A DNA stretch of 64,000 bases from Varroa destructor (lineage: Eukaryota; Arthropoda; Arachnida; Mesostigmata; Varroidae), in the NCBI RefSeq assembly GCF_002443255.2, contig NW_019211456.1:40589891-40653890 (forward strand), given 5' to 3'. The notes below the pieces were generated by a model. That model was given only the letters and a program-made list of their open reading frames with translations. It was not told the origin of the DNA and searched no databases. The position numbers and the translations under genes are program-made. Each line of letters begins with the position of its first letter. Position 1 is the first letter of the stretch. Below are positions 12,413 to 24,046 of this stretch, one piece after another.

Positions 12413-12742
12413 TTACTTCTGGAAACGAAAAAAAATTGGCAGAGTCTGCCTATGTAGGATATAATAAGTGTGTAAGTAGTGTATGTAGTACTTCAAAAGC
12501 AGGGTACATTCTTCGAAAAAGGAGCCATTGAGCTCCGAAACCAGTAGCAAAGCACATAGTTTGCAACGACCTCTACGACACCCGTAATAACCAAAGTTCA
12601 CGTCCTTGGTTAGAGCATTCTCGATGCGGCAAGCGAAACTGGCCAAGTTCATATGTAAACGGAAGCATACCTTGAATTTTTTTATAGGATGGAGTATTCG
12701 TAAGCTAAAGTGTCGTTTTTCTGCAGCGTGTTTTTTGTTCAA
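12413..12742 (-). mobile_element. Penelope-like retroelement fragment with GIY-YIG end
   Basis: A 109-codon frame reads, in order, a stretch around NLASFACRIENALTKDVNFG and then YYGCRRGRCKLCALLL. This resembles the linker of Penelope-like elements, which has a conserved G-x-C-x-x-x-x-C-x-x-C cysteine pattern before the endonuclease. In an overlapping frame downstream on the same strand, YTLIISYIGRLCQFFFRFQK resembles the YIG and R-F elements of the GIY-YIG endonuclease. The reverse transcriptase body is not recognisable here. The piece is a truncated, frameshifted fossil; a chance cysteine motif is the main alternative. Confidence 0.45.
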
Positions 12743-12884
12743 AGCTCAAATATTTTACGTATATATATAAATTAAGTTGTCGAAGATGATTTGATTCGAT
12801 GAGCCAAAGTAATATTACTAAACTAAGCATGCGCTACTTTGATAGATGATTTTCCGTCGTTTTTTAGCTAACACAGGAAGACTA

Positions 12885-13695
12885 TTACTGCGGAACTTCC
12901 GTAATGTCTGAGCGAAAAAATTGTGGCGAGTGATTTTTTCAATTTTCGATCGAAGCTAGATGAACGTTATCGGGGGAGTTCTGCAAAGACCGAAATAGAT
13001 GATGATAATTTGATGGTACAAGATCCGAACTATACGATGGATGCGTTGAAATTTCATATTCAAGTTCACTTAATTTCCGCCGGATAGCTAAAGAAGTATA
13101 TGGTCTGGCATAGTCAAAGGACGATACCATTCCGATTCGCTAGTTCCGTTCGATGGCTCATTGTAGTTTTGCTAGTGGTCAACGGTAGAAGAAGGAGCTA
13201 ATGAGTCGTTTTGCAGCCTAACAACCATAATGCGCGATATCTTTTCGATTCCTTTGGCGCCAGTCTGGGCCTTGCCGTTGATTCTAGAACACATTAGTTT
13301 GCAACACATTATTGCCGTGAATGGGTATCTTTCATCGCCCGTAATCAGCTGTTTTAAGACGAGCTCGATTTTCTTGCGTTTTTACAGAATGCCCCTGATG
13401 GAAATACGATCGAGCAAGCTACCTTGCATCTAAACGTCGAGCCTTTCTTTAGTTCCAGCTCTTACTCAAATTGCTTAGAACTGTTCGACGGTAGGTGTCT
13501 GTTCCTTGGGGATACAATAGTAATTAGTTGATTACTACGAAAAGGATTGTTTACAGCCCCACATACTCGCAGAAAGGAAACAAAGGAACCATATTTGACT
13601 ATAAACAGCATAGATTTTTCCATTGGCCTAGGCAGCATTTGGCCTTTATCGGCATACAATTGTGAATTATCGAAAATTTTTTGCACAAATTTCAT
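12885..13695 (-). mobile_element. Mariner-like transposase relic, copy A
   Basis: The minus strand carries fragments of a DD34D transposase in the expected order. Near 13695-13600 is the N-terminal helix-turn-helix start (KFVQKIF, then KGQ-NAA-A by frameshift). Around 13360-13340 is ITGDERY, the first catalytic Asp. Around 13165-13110 are LANRNGIV and DYARPYTSLAIRRKL, the second Asp. HPSYSSDLVPSNYHHLFRSL follows, where the usual Asp of PSDYH has become Asn, then ASIEN-KNH. Stops and frameshifts break it repeatedly, and it is shorter than an intact gene of about 1 kb, so an internal deletion is likely. Terminal inverted repeats were not found by eye. The N-terminal DNA (AAATGCTGCC) matches copy C at 42.5 kb. 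Confidence 0.85.
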
Positions 13696-15250
13696 TTACC
13701 CTCAAGGCGCTCTATCTTTAATTTGAATAAAGCACTCAAACTCTATATCGAATCTTAGCTTTCAATGACAGTAACGCCGATTCCACACGACGCGTATCAT
13801 ATGAGATATGTAATTTTAGGGTAATAAATATATATATATATGTAAGGACAACTACATGATGTTATTGTAAGGCCTGTCTTGTCCACAAACTCGGCCAGTC
13901 AACGCCGCTTAATTGGATCTGCCATCTATTTTTTTCTACTGGATTGACATAATGGCATCCATTTGACTGATTAAATTGTATGTGTTGTACAAAATCAACG
14001 CGAGCTTATCTATCTATCCAATACAACCAAATCGAGAATTCTGCTTGAAGATCGTTCGGACAAAAACTGGCGTTTGCAAAAAAAAAACCTGCCTATGGAT
14101 AAAAACCTTCTGTTGCATTGAAGATGCTAAAAAACATGAATTGTCGTAAAAAAAACTAGACTAGAACGCGTGAGCAGCGTTTTTTTTTAGAACTGCGTGG
14201 TACCACAGATCGGAATAAGGGCGGGTCGTCTCATGCAACATGAAAATCTCAGCTATAGAAATTACTTTATTTGCAATAATGTTTCTAGAATTAAAAATGA
14301 TTAATAAAGACAAAATAAGAAGTTTAATTTAGCGAGTTTTCCGTCCAGAAGAGCTCTATTTTGTGACACTTGTCAATATATATGGATTTATATATACGCG
14401 CTCCAAATTAGTAGCTATGAAGTTCAACAGAGAAGAAGGCCTCGCGAGGATGATTCGTGTAGCCTAAATGTAGAGAGTTTAAAAAGAGCTAATTGCTCGA
14501 CACACCTCGGTTCAACTATAATAACGACAGGCAGTCCTTTCGACACGTCGAAGACGTCGAGTCAGGAAAGCGCTTATTGCGGCAACCACGATTAAACAGC
14601 CGCGGAAAAAATCAGCGCCACTGCTCTCAAAGTGTTTGCTCCGAACGTTGCCCCTAGAGCGCCTAGGTAATTTAAAAAAAAATCATAATCTGGCATCTGA
14701 CGATGGACTTCCGGTGGTTTTTCCTGGAGGTGTTTAGACTCTACGTGACGACACGCAATCGACCAGACGATTTCGAGTCGTCGCGATTCTCCTGGCCGAC
14801 ACGTCATTCTCTATGAAAGAAGCCCTCCAAACGTTTCGCCTCCTAGAAATATCGTTAGCTTATCGGTGATTCATCAAAAGCCAGAGAGTTAACAGACACT
14901 GGAAGTGGATATATAGGCATAACATGACCAGGTTTGCAGTCTGTGGGTTTTATCATCCGGTGTGAGAGATGCAACGATACCATGAACAAGACGAAGACAG
15001 CGTTTGCGAGCTTCGCAAGGCTAGGAGTGGCAAATATCATGTAGATCAATGTAGCGAAGTCGAATAGCCCCTCAATGAAATCTCACAGCTATATGTTGTT
15101 AATGTCGGGTGGTAATTTACGTACGATTATTATCAATGTTTACATTAGAGTCTGCTGCAGAGTTTAATACGGAGGCGAATTTTGGAACGTCTATTCAAAA
15201 GCCATCCGAGAAAAAAAAAGACTTTTAACAAACAGGTACAACGAATTGTC
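13696..15250. other. Non-coding stretch with a GC-richer block
   Basis: The first bases resemble the upstream region of mariner copy B (AGGCGCTCTAT at about 13705-13717 against GGGCGCTCTAT near 38010). Between about 14500 and 15050 the sequence is less AT-rich, with a 71-codon minus frame from an ATG at 14807 (MTCRPGESRRLEIVWSIACR onward) and a 64-codon minus frame at 14855-15049. I recognise neither, and no splice or promoter evidence links them. Confidence 0.4.
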
Positions 15251-15288
15251 CGTGACGCTAGAATTCGTGACGCTAGAATTGCGTGACG
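15251..15288. repeat. 15-bp tandem duplication
   Basis: CGTGACGCTAGAATT occurs at 15251-15265 and again directly at 15266-15280, followed by a partial third unit (CGTGACG, 15282-15288). It is a local tandem duplication with no associated gene. Confidence 0.9.
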
Positions 15289-16086
15289 GACTTCAGATCT
15301 ACAAATAATCTGGATGATTCATTTAGTATTATGGGTTCAAGTGGGACTGCAGCAATCAATTAACTCAAACTAACTCAAAAAACACTCGCAATGGCATAAC
15401 ATTCTAATCATCACTCAAACGCCCTTTAACGCTCCTGGCAATCGGTAACAGCTGCATCGACAATTAGGATTGGCTTGTTTTGAAGACCTGTTCTGGAGTG
15501 AGGTCGCTTCGATGCTTTATTACAAATATACTAGGAATCAACTTCGCCACCAAATAACGACAGCTTCTCTAAATGTGTGAACGAGAGGATATTTTTTGCT
15601 CTTCGAAAGGTATTCATCTCTATGCTCGAAAGCGGTCGCTGGCGAATTGTATCCTATTTTGGCTCAAGGAGAATGCTGCTTGGATTTAATGCGGCATAGG
15701 GAATTTAGAAAGTCTATTCAACTTCAATCCACAGACTTCATTGAGATGGACACATTTTCAGCCCATGAAGGAATAAAAACTAAATGTCCTCTCATGACTC
15801 TTTAATTAGATAATGTAGCGAATACTCTGAAAAACAAAAGCTTTTCCAGCGCCCATTTTCACAGGCTTCGCTCTTGATAGAACTCGAAGGTTCAAATGGG
15901 GCCATAATAATATTACAAACAGCTGTCATCAAGTGAAGCCAATTTGACATAGTTAAGGAATTAAACTGAGAGGTGTTGGAGATGGACAGGGTGGAGATTG
16001 AAGAAACACCACGTTTTCAATGTAGCGATATAAGATTATTATTAATAAACAGAAATGAAGAATATGTATAGAAGGAGGGTTAGCTT
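15289..16086. other. Region downstream of the 16-kb cuticle gene
   Basis: No gene is recognised; a 69-codon plus frame at 15596-15805 has no motif. On the minus strand, just beyond the stop of the cuticle gene, an AATAATAAT run at about 16037-16047 is the nearest polyadenylation-like signal; a canonical AATAAA is not visible close by. Confidence 0.4.
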
Positions 16087-17150
16087 TTACTTAAGTAACG
16101 TCTGCCAGTTGTTGTATCGGGTGCGTTCGCTGTGATAGCCTCCATGGTAACCGCCTCCATAAAATGATCTGGAGCCACCATTATATTGCAACGCTGCCTG
16201 TTCGCCTGTGAGGGCTGACGATTGGAAGATCACATCAGCAGGATCTTTGGATTCGGTGCCAAGCTCATTTGTGATGACCTTTGCGTGGAAACCATTCTCG
16301 TCAGCGTGATATTCAACCCTGCGCATATTGCCATCTGCCAGCCGAATCTCATAGTGGCCACGAACTGTTCGTCCATCTGAAGTCTGCATATGTCCATGAG
16401 TTCCTTCGGGATCTTGGGAGACGTAACCAAAACCATAGGGCTGAGGAGGTCCATAATAGTCTTCATGTGCATAACTACCTGGGTATAGACCGCCATAACC
16501 TTCCCCTCCGTATCCTCCGTTGAAATGGCCCGCGCACGAAAGCGCGACAACGGCAGATAAGACACCACAGACGGTAAAAGTTTTCTGAAATCCCGTTAGG
16601 TAACACACTCTGTCAAATGCAAACTGGAAAATAAATTAATCATATTTATTTATTCTTCTATAGGTCTATTTACATTTAACGTTCTCTAGAAGTCAATACT
16701 TATATTGGAATATATCAATTCTAAAAGGGAGTTTCAGCGAAGTAGGAAAACAGGAAATCTTCTAATCTAGAACGGAACGCATTTCCGTCGTCCATTACAC
16801 CGACCGTAATTGTAATGCTGCAAAGATTTTTCGATAATCGAAACGTTCGGCGCTCAAACGGAATATTGTTTTGATAGATACTGTGATTTATAAGAGGGCG
16901 CGTTTGTCAATGCCCAGTCACACTGGCCGACACAGCCAGCTTCAAAACATATTACAAATGTAATTGAACTCAAAATAGAACATTAACATTTGTTTCCTTC
17001 AGCTATTACGCTACCAATAGAAGGAATGAAGTTCCCACCAAAACCTCTACAATTATCCATAATCCTCTGTTCTGCCAACGACAAGAGTTTTGTAAGCTTT
17101 GTTGAATTTGAGGAAGCACTTGGAAAAAATGAAAATGTTATCCGTACCAT
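16087..17150 (-). CDS. Cuticle protein with extended Rebers-Riddiford chitin-binding domain (two exons)
   Basis: This is a structural protein of the exoskeleton, secreted and bound to chitin. The model joins the start codon alone (17150-17148), an intron 17147-16585 (donor GTACGG, acceptor ATTTCAG) and exon 2 (16584-16087), giving 166 residues. Residues 1-20 (MKTFTVCGVLSAVVALSCAG) are a signal peptide. A Gly/Tyr/Pro-rich spacer runs to about 50. The chitin-binding region spans about 51-125: PYGFGYVSQDPEGTHGH, then GHYEIRLADG, then VEYHADENGF, the aromatic-bearing core of the Rebers-Riddiford consensus. NELGTESKDPADVIF and SSALTGEQAALQ follow, and a Gly/His/Tyr-rich tail ends NNWQTLLK. This start was chosen because it is the first ATG after a TATA/initiator pair, and the join gives a normal signal peptide. 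Reading straight through from an upstream codon would instead add residues from intron sequence. No disabling changes are seen. Binding to chitin is inferred from the family. Confidence 0.9.
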
Positions 17151-17190
17151 GACTTCTGCGTTCTTTTGCTTTGTTGCGCTATCCGTAAAC

Positions 17191-17225
17191 TGCAATTAAG
17201 CGTGTAGCACGTGGACGCTTTTATA
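17191..17225 (-). promoter_or_regulatory. Core promoter of the 16-kb cuticle gene
   Basis: TATAAAAG lies on the minus strand at 17225-17218. An initiator-like GCAGTT with A at 17191 is 34 bases downstream. The predicted 5' UTR is about 41 bases and contains no ATG before the start codon at 17150. The same arrangement occurs at the 24-kb gene. Confidence 0.65.
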
Positions 17226-18889
17226 CGTGGTACTAACGCCTGCTGATTGGGCGAGTGGTTGTACCGACCGCTGTAAATAATACCAGTATGGCTAGGCTGT
17301 TTTACCTTGAGCATCGACACTATCATTTTCGACAGAGGAAACAGAAAAGAAAGAAGAACGCCAAGATAGACGAGCAGGATACTGTCTGTACAATTAGCGC
17401 CGCTATTCAGTAGCCACAAAATATGACTTTCGTTTGAGCCGGTATATCGGTGTTGCGGGACCTTTTCTGTCCGTAGGCGGTAATCGCTTCATATAGGATC
17501 GTCACAACAGTAACGATACGAAAAGTACGTTAAGCGTAAGTATAACGAAGAAGATTCCGGCCTGATTGAGATCGGACTCAATGATATTGAATCAAATCAA
17601 TATATATATACATATAAAGCGACAGGTCCGAAAAACGCTATGTGGGAACGTTTGCTTGCGAGTAAGGCAGACAGGTAGGTGGCTTATTCATCAAGTCAAT
17701 ATTACACGCGTTTTCATCGGGTTTAGCAAACGTATCTGAGTGCTTTTCTTTGAGCAGAGACAGAAAGTTCGCGTGTCTACTTCTACTCTAGTTAGGAATC
17801 GAGCAGCTCAATAGTAACGTTTCTATTTTATAAGCGCATAACTTGAGCTACGATCTACAATACGCACGCGAATCGTAGCCGTAGATCTACAGCCGCGTAA
17901 AGTATTATTGTTACTCGATGAAAATATAGTTTCATCATACGGTAATCGTAATGCTAGCGAACATCGTATAGAGTATGCTAAGGGTCGTTAAGTTTCTTTT
18001 CTGTTAGAGGAGGACGCCATTAGGATGAGAAGGTTTTCTGCTTTTTACTTTATTATATCGAGCAAGGAACGCTGTAGCGTATCAACTAACCAACTTCTGG
18101 ATCTGGAAAATAATATATCATTAGTTCCGTGATTTCGCTGCACATAAGTACCCTCAAATCTGTATGAAAACTTGAATTCGAGGCATACCAACAGCAGAAC
18201 AACGCCTGCCATATTCATTAATTACGACTGTGAGTTAATGTCCGGAGAAAAACATCGGGGGCATTCAGAAGGCCGGAGGACTTTAATGGAAGTACTGGCC
18301 AGCGGTGGAAATAGAAACGAATTCTCGGTGGTCAGTGTAATATTGTACCGAACCAAAAAAGACATAAGCAACTATATTGTTCTTTCCATAACCGCTATGG
18401 CGTGCAAACGATTCGAACTGCGAAACTTAAACGCCCAGTTCCGCCTTGAAAAAAGGCACCCGAGTAACTTTATTAACATGTCTATTCGGGCTATGCAAGG
18501 AAAATCTTTGTTGACATCTACCGAGCTCATTTAGAGTTCTATGTCTAGGAATCTTCCTAGTGGTTATTCCTTGTTTAAGAATGTTTGAAAGTCCTGCTGT
18601 TGGCTACGGACCTCCGAACGCGCTTTACTCCAGGTACAGGGTTCGGCCTCCCTTATATTTATTAATTCAACTGTTCAGATTGTGCCTTTTTCGAAAGCTG
18701 TTATGACTGATAATCCCTACGTTCGTTCGCTAAACCTCTGATCCATGTAGAATTTTTCATGTCCTTAATCCTTTAGAACGAGAAACCAATCTCACCTAGT
18801 TCTAATATCAATTATTAGTTGTTTAGAAACCTTAGTGAAAGATGAATTAGATTAACAACGCGATGAACATTTACCACTTGTTCTGCTTG
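17226..18889. other. Intergenic DNA between cuticle copies
   Basis: No recognisable gene. A 120-codon plus frame at 18172-18534 is long for this composition, but the opposite strand is also largely open and neither translation shows a known domain. A degraded transposon is possible, with nothing to name it. Confidence 0.4.
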
Positions 18890-19258
18890 CTGATAGAGAC
18901 CATACAGGGTGACTTCTTTACCAGATGTTAGTTGATGATTTAAAGATGGCATCGGCAATGATGTTCGACTTCTTGCCGACTTCGTTAATAATGACCGAAA
19001 AACTTCTCTCATAGGCGCAGATCCTGCAAGAGCTAGAGCATCGGCCAGGCAAATCACGCAGTGGCCTCGGATGGTTCGCCGATCAGAGGTCTACATGTGT
19101 CTGTGAGTGTATTCTGCGAAGTGTGACCAAAACTGTAAGGTTCTGCGGCCCATATTGTGCGTCAAGGTTACCTCTATGGGCTGCTCCAGATCGACCAATC
19201 GGCTAACATGCTAATGTACCACAATGGCACACGAAGCGACAAAAACAGTAGAGGTGCT
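18890..19258 (-). pseudogene. Decayed cuticle protein gene, copy 4 of the array
   Basis: On the minus strand a CTTCAG acceptor is followed at 19258 by AGCACC and a signal-peptide-like STSTVFVASCAIVV that runs into a TAG stop. DNA similarity to the intact genes then continues: TATGGGCCGCAGAACC (YGPPQP), TTTTGGTCACACTTCGCAG (FGYTSQ), CGGCGAACCATCCGAGGCCAC (RTIRGH), CVICLADA (the EIRLADG region), then VIINEVGKKS and IADAIFKSS (the VITNELGTES and ADVIFQSS regions). At least one frameshift after the TSQ segment and one inside the Rebers-Riddiford core destroy it. It sits only about 1.7 kb upstream of the promoter of the intact 16-kb gene, in the same orientation. Confidence 0.85.
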
Positions 19259-21984
19259 CTGAAGCGAAAGGTCGAAGGAGCATAATATTTTCGTTCTATG
19301 TATGGATGATATAACAAACTCTGACAGCGTAATTTATTATAACTCGAATTAATCTAGAGGACCGAAGAATATCACTCATCGTAACGTTAGCTTGTGCTTA
19401 GTACAGGTAGATAAGTTAAAGCTACCGTGCACTCCGTACCATTATGTCGTCTTGATCGGCATCCAAGACCAATGATCAATCATGAAGCTGATGACATTTT
19501 TAGACCGTGAAGGTATTGATGCAATAGCGGAATGGCTACTGGCCACTGAGTACTTCACCTTGAACAATTTCTGGAAGGTGGATGCAACAAAGAAAATGAA
19601 AAACTAGATTAAAACATATTTATTTATTTAGTTGACGTTATAGACATCGGAGTTATAGCATTTAGTCGGTTATCTCTGTTTTTTTTTGTTTATATTCCTT
19701 ATTTACTTATGTTTAATGATGGTGGCGTTACGTATCATTAGTATATGGTACGAGACAGAGTTTTGAATGATGGCAGTTAGATACTGTCTAAGGAATCGTA
19801 ACCACTTGAGTTTTCCGTCTTCAACTGTTCAACTGTCTTCAACACTTTTCTGCTTAATATAAAATTGTTTTACATTTCCGCCGATTTCTATACGTATTTA
19901 GTCAAGCGACGAGCTAATTATGAGAAAATGGACAATTTGGTGCTGCGTTTGTCCTATGTTGTATTTATCGCTGGCCTGGTTATTGATATAAAACTTGGAG
20001 CACAGAGGTTATTAAGCTCATACTCGTTTAACTAAAGGAGCTTCGAAGTCTTTTTCTACTTATCCAAGTTAATCGAACGTTTGCTTAACTATCGAGCAAG
20101 AAGCACTATATATTTATCGATATCCGATACTCCTTCTCACAGATGGAACTGAAGTCCTATTTACTAACGGTAGATTTTTTTTACCCTTATAATTATGGCT
20201 ATTTTAACGTCACCCTGTCGGTTAGGATCACTACGAAAAACATACATTCTAGTGGCTATGAAATGGCTCCAGGTTTCCCTTTTTAATTTAACCTCTTCAT
20301 AGTCTTTTGCTTAGATTACCGATTGTAGTCTTTTTTTTTTGCATTTTGATATTCGGTACGTCTACATACAACCAAACGTTTGTATATTATACTCTTGAGT
20401 GTTTTTTTTTGTTTTGTAAAATATTCCGACAGGTTCATACATCTCAATTCTCTAAACAGAGATACCCGACGAGACTATATTTATTTGATATTTGCAGCAG
20501 AACCGATTAATATTTCTAATACTATTGCTATTTTGTCTTTTGCTACCTTGTATTTTTTTTTTTATTTGTATAGCATATTTGTAGAATATCTATATTCCGG
20601 ATAACTTTATTTTATCTGGCTAAAGACTTATACGCCGTATATGAACGCGCAGAAGGCACGCTAAGTACACTGTACACGTATAACGTGAAGAATATGCTTG
20701 CAGTTGGTTCTCTGCTGATAGGTAGGAATGATTCGGGAGTTGATCTAGTTTGAAATTTATGTTTTTTAGAAATCAACAGCCGCCGTCTTTCTAAAAGTAC
20801 ATTAGTCCCATAGTTACCACAGTTAACCGTGACAAGATATATTTTATGATGCGAATTCTCATTACAGAGTATAGCAATGCTAGGCTAACATTAAATCTAA
20901 CAGGTCCGATGGCAAAGTTCTTTCTAAAGGAGACTGTAAGCTATTAAAAAAGAGAGCATTGTTTTGCTATTTACATATAATCAATATACAGTCAATCTCA
21001 ATGTACTACCTTATCTTATTATAGGGATTAATGTTGATTTGGAAAAAATTTTTTTCGTAGCTTAAAACATTTATAGCTCAATAGTATGTAGTGGTCCTTA
21101 TTTTATTATTGTTTCACTTACAGGCTTTTTGAAATAAAAACGTATGTATATATACGTTTTTTATACAGAACCGAAGTTGCAAAAAACTATGAGTAGAGAA
21201 TAAATTTATGGAGTATCAACTAATAAGTTAACTCTCATAACCTGCATTTTAGTTAGAAACTGACGTTTGTGTAAAAATAGGGATCTATACATATTATGTG
21301 ATTTACATATTATTATTATTATTACACGAACATTATAATTTAATAAATCATAATAATGTCTTGTATGGACGTCTAATTATTTAAGAACGATTCCTACACT
21401 ACACCTTAATTTTGCTTAGTACTTTGAAGATTTGTGAAAATTCGAGTTTTTTAAATAAATTCGTTTTGTTTCACAGCAAATGAGAAGAACCTTTTAGCTT
21501 TTTGCCACTCTGCTATTGCAGTAGTGTATGCTAACGGGGTTGACATTTTGTGATGAGGGTCCATATCGGGGCTTCCGCCGATTCAGTTTGGCCTCCGCCT
21601 GTTCGCATTGAAACAGTAAAATGGGTTCCTTGAATTTAGTGCTTGTAGCCAAACAGAACAGAGTACAGCAGTTAAGGTAGCATGAAGGGACACCTGAGGC
21701 TCACGAGGTAGGATGCGGACCACATTATCGAAGCCTTCTAATGTAGCAGGCTACTACTGCCCGTTAAGTTAAACACGGAAAAGGCATTTGGTGCAGTTTT
21801 GTAAGCCAAATCGACGGACGATAGTCGCGCCTGTGTTTGAATTAACACGTTACTCTTTATGGAGTCGGCGTACAGCATTTATTGCCATTCAAGATTTAGC
21901 AGCCTTAACAAACGAGACAGGGCTCAAGTAAACGAAGTGCCAAGTTTTTGCAAGCAGGCTCCCCTTCCAGAGAGTGAAACAGAT
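19259..21984. other. Relic upstream region of copy 4 and non-coding DNA
   Basis: A minus-strand ATGGTACGG with its ATG at 19442-19440 matches the start/donor of the intact 16-kb gene and would give a relic intron of about 181 bases. A short plus frame from the ATG at about 19480 (MKLMTFLDREGIDAIAEWLL and onward, about 41 codons to TAG) looks protein-like but is unidentified. From 20300 to 21500 the sequence is very AT-rich with T-runs; AAAACGTATGTATATATACGTTTT at about 21137-21160 is a small inverted repeat. Confidence 0.4.
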
Positions 21985-22560
21985 TACAGTTAAACAGATC
22001 AAATCACTTCTAAAGAGCTTAAAGACTATAACCGAAACGTTAAATGCACTAGGAGGAAACCTGATGGAGGAAAGTCCTTATCCGGTGCTAATCCTATGCA
22101 TGAAATGAAGCCATATGATTATGTCTACACTACACCGCCTACGTGTGCATCTTTACAAACCACACTATCAGTTATGGATATTTAAGATGTGCTTAGAGAA
22201 TATGATCCTGCACTGAGCCGCGATATTTCCAAGGCCTAAAACAACCTCACGATGGAAAAGCTGGCAGACATTCTCAATGTGTTGACGCTCGACACAGCGC
22301 GTAACCAGGCTTCACGCTACAAGCCGAGACGGGCTGTGCTTTGCTTAGCACGCATAAGAGAACCCTATAACCATCCGGCCCTCCTCTCATTTCGTATGAC
22401 AGAGAAAAATGCCCCGTGGTCGATACTTTGACTTTCTTCTACCCCCTCCTTTATGGTGTGTCAGTCGCTGTACTGCGGTAGCAGACCGGCTTCGCTGTCG
22501 TGAGTGCGATGCTTATAAGACGGAGGCATATTTTTCAGCCAAAAAGGGTGTATGAAGTCG
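21985..22560 (+). mobile_element. Gag-like fragment of a BEL/Pao-type LTR retrotransposon
   Basis: Three plus-strand pieces follow the order seen in gag of BEL/Pao elements. The first is a helical segment, KQIKSLLKSLKTITETLNALGG, at about 21990-22060. The second is YDPALSRDISKA, an in-frame TAA, then LTMEKLADILNVL at about 22203-22285. The third is a cysteine-bearing piece CTAVADRLRC with later SAKKG at about 22470-22550, like the knuckle region with CxxC spacing lost. Stops and frameshifts are common and the polymerase part and LTRs are not seen. The family assignment rests on pattern memory rather than a diagnostic residue set. Confidence 0.4.
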
Positions 22561-23931
22561 TTGACTATGTTGTACACGCTCGCACCTCACAACTGTGATA
22601 TGATGGTGTGAATAATGTTGTATATACAATACAATGCCGTAAAACAATGATCGACTAAAGATATCAACTAATTAAGAAGGATGAGTAATAATAATGATAA
22701 ATCAATTGGTATATGTTTCCGTCTTTGTTAAAATAGCCAAAGTTTCAATGTAGTTAAACTGAAAAAACTTTTTACAACAACAAACGAAAACATACATAAA
22801 ACGTTATTAAGCATCGCGATCTTATTAGCACATGTGGTGTTATTTAACATTATGTTGAATTTATTTAGGGAGTAGAAAATTAATCAATATTCTCGATGTA
22901 TGTACTAATACGAATGAGTTTTGCTTGCACCTAACGTATCCTTTTTATTGAAAAGTTACTACACCAATATCGCAACACCGAAACCATTTCTCAGCGTTCT
23001 AATCATATTGAAATAAATACAAACGTTCGCGGGGCATAAACTTTCATATTTTCCAAAATATCACAATCACATCTCTTCGCAATTTACCCTTTAATTCGCC
23101 CCTAGAAAAAAAAATGGTGTCTCCTGCATTATTTGTTGAAACCACAAAAACTCTTCTTGATCCTGATGAAATAGAGGACAGACATTAGCTCGCCATATCA
23201 GTCTGTTTCATTGACCGTATGTATATATCTATTTATTTGTCAGGAGTACATCTTTGTTTAATGCTTGCGATGGATGTCTGATGACTGACAATTGGCGATC
23301 CGACAGAAATTTATACGACGCTTCAGATTTTTGATATTGATTATGTTGTTGATGACTGATATTTTAACAAGTACAGATATTTCTGGTCAAGAGGTTCTGA
23401 TGCTTATTCGTCTTTTATGTAATAAAGCGATTGTATCAACTTTGTCTCTTGACTGATATAAATCTATCTCCAACCATTTATAGCCTTGGTTTACCTAATA
23501 AAGGTAGTACATAATTTGACTGCTCAATTTAGCCTTAAGCGACAATATTATTTCCATATACAAAAATAACCAAGAGTATTGATTTTTGTTAGCCTCTCGC
23601 GTGGCCACGCACCGATGGCACTTCGTGCCATGTATCTATATTTATTTTTGGCTCTCATGTGTATGTATAAGGCGTACATTGACTAAATAAACATCCATAA
23701 AGGTATCGTCCTGAATTCGACAAATTATTTTATAATCGATAAGAGTATTGAACTGACGCGTATGTAAACATGATCACTTTTACATAAAGTTAATTAAGTT
23801 TTACTCATTACTAGTAGTCTACTTCAGCAATGGCTGTTGTTAACCGATCGAAGTTATGAATATCTGTAATCGTTGTTAATTCTAGCATACAAACATGAAG
23901 ACACACAAGTAGAAAGATACGTAAAGCACAG
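22561..23931. other. Non-coding stretch downstream of the 24-kb cuticle gene
   Basis: AT-rich DNA with no frame above chance length and no recognised repeat. Confidence 0.5.
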
Positions 23932-23937
23932 TTTATT
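23932..23937 (-). terminator. Polyadenylation signal of the 24-kb cuticle gene
   Basis: TTTATT on the plus strand is AATAAA on the minus strand, about 110 bases after the stop codon at 24049-24047. No other canonical hexamer lies closer. Confidence 0.6.
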
Positions 23938-24046
23938 TTAAGAAAGAAACTATAATAAATAGCAGCTTAGGTAAAACCTATATACAGATAGTCATTCTTG
24001 GTTATCTTGCAGTTGTCTGCTATAAGTGCCTTGCCGTCGAGTTGAT

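Noticed and set aside
16230..16568. Long overlapping frames inside the 16-kb and 24-kb cuticle exons, on both strands
   Set aside because: They are shadows of a strongly coding exon in another frame; they show no domain and the cuticle frame has full family similarity.
18172..18534. 120-codon plus frame between cuticle copies
   Set aside because: The opposite strand is also nearly open and neither product resembles a known protein; left unannotated as a gene.
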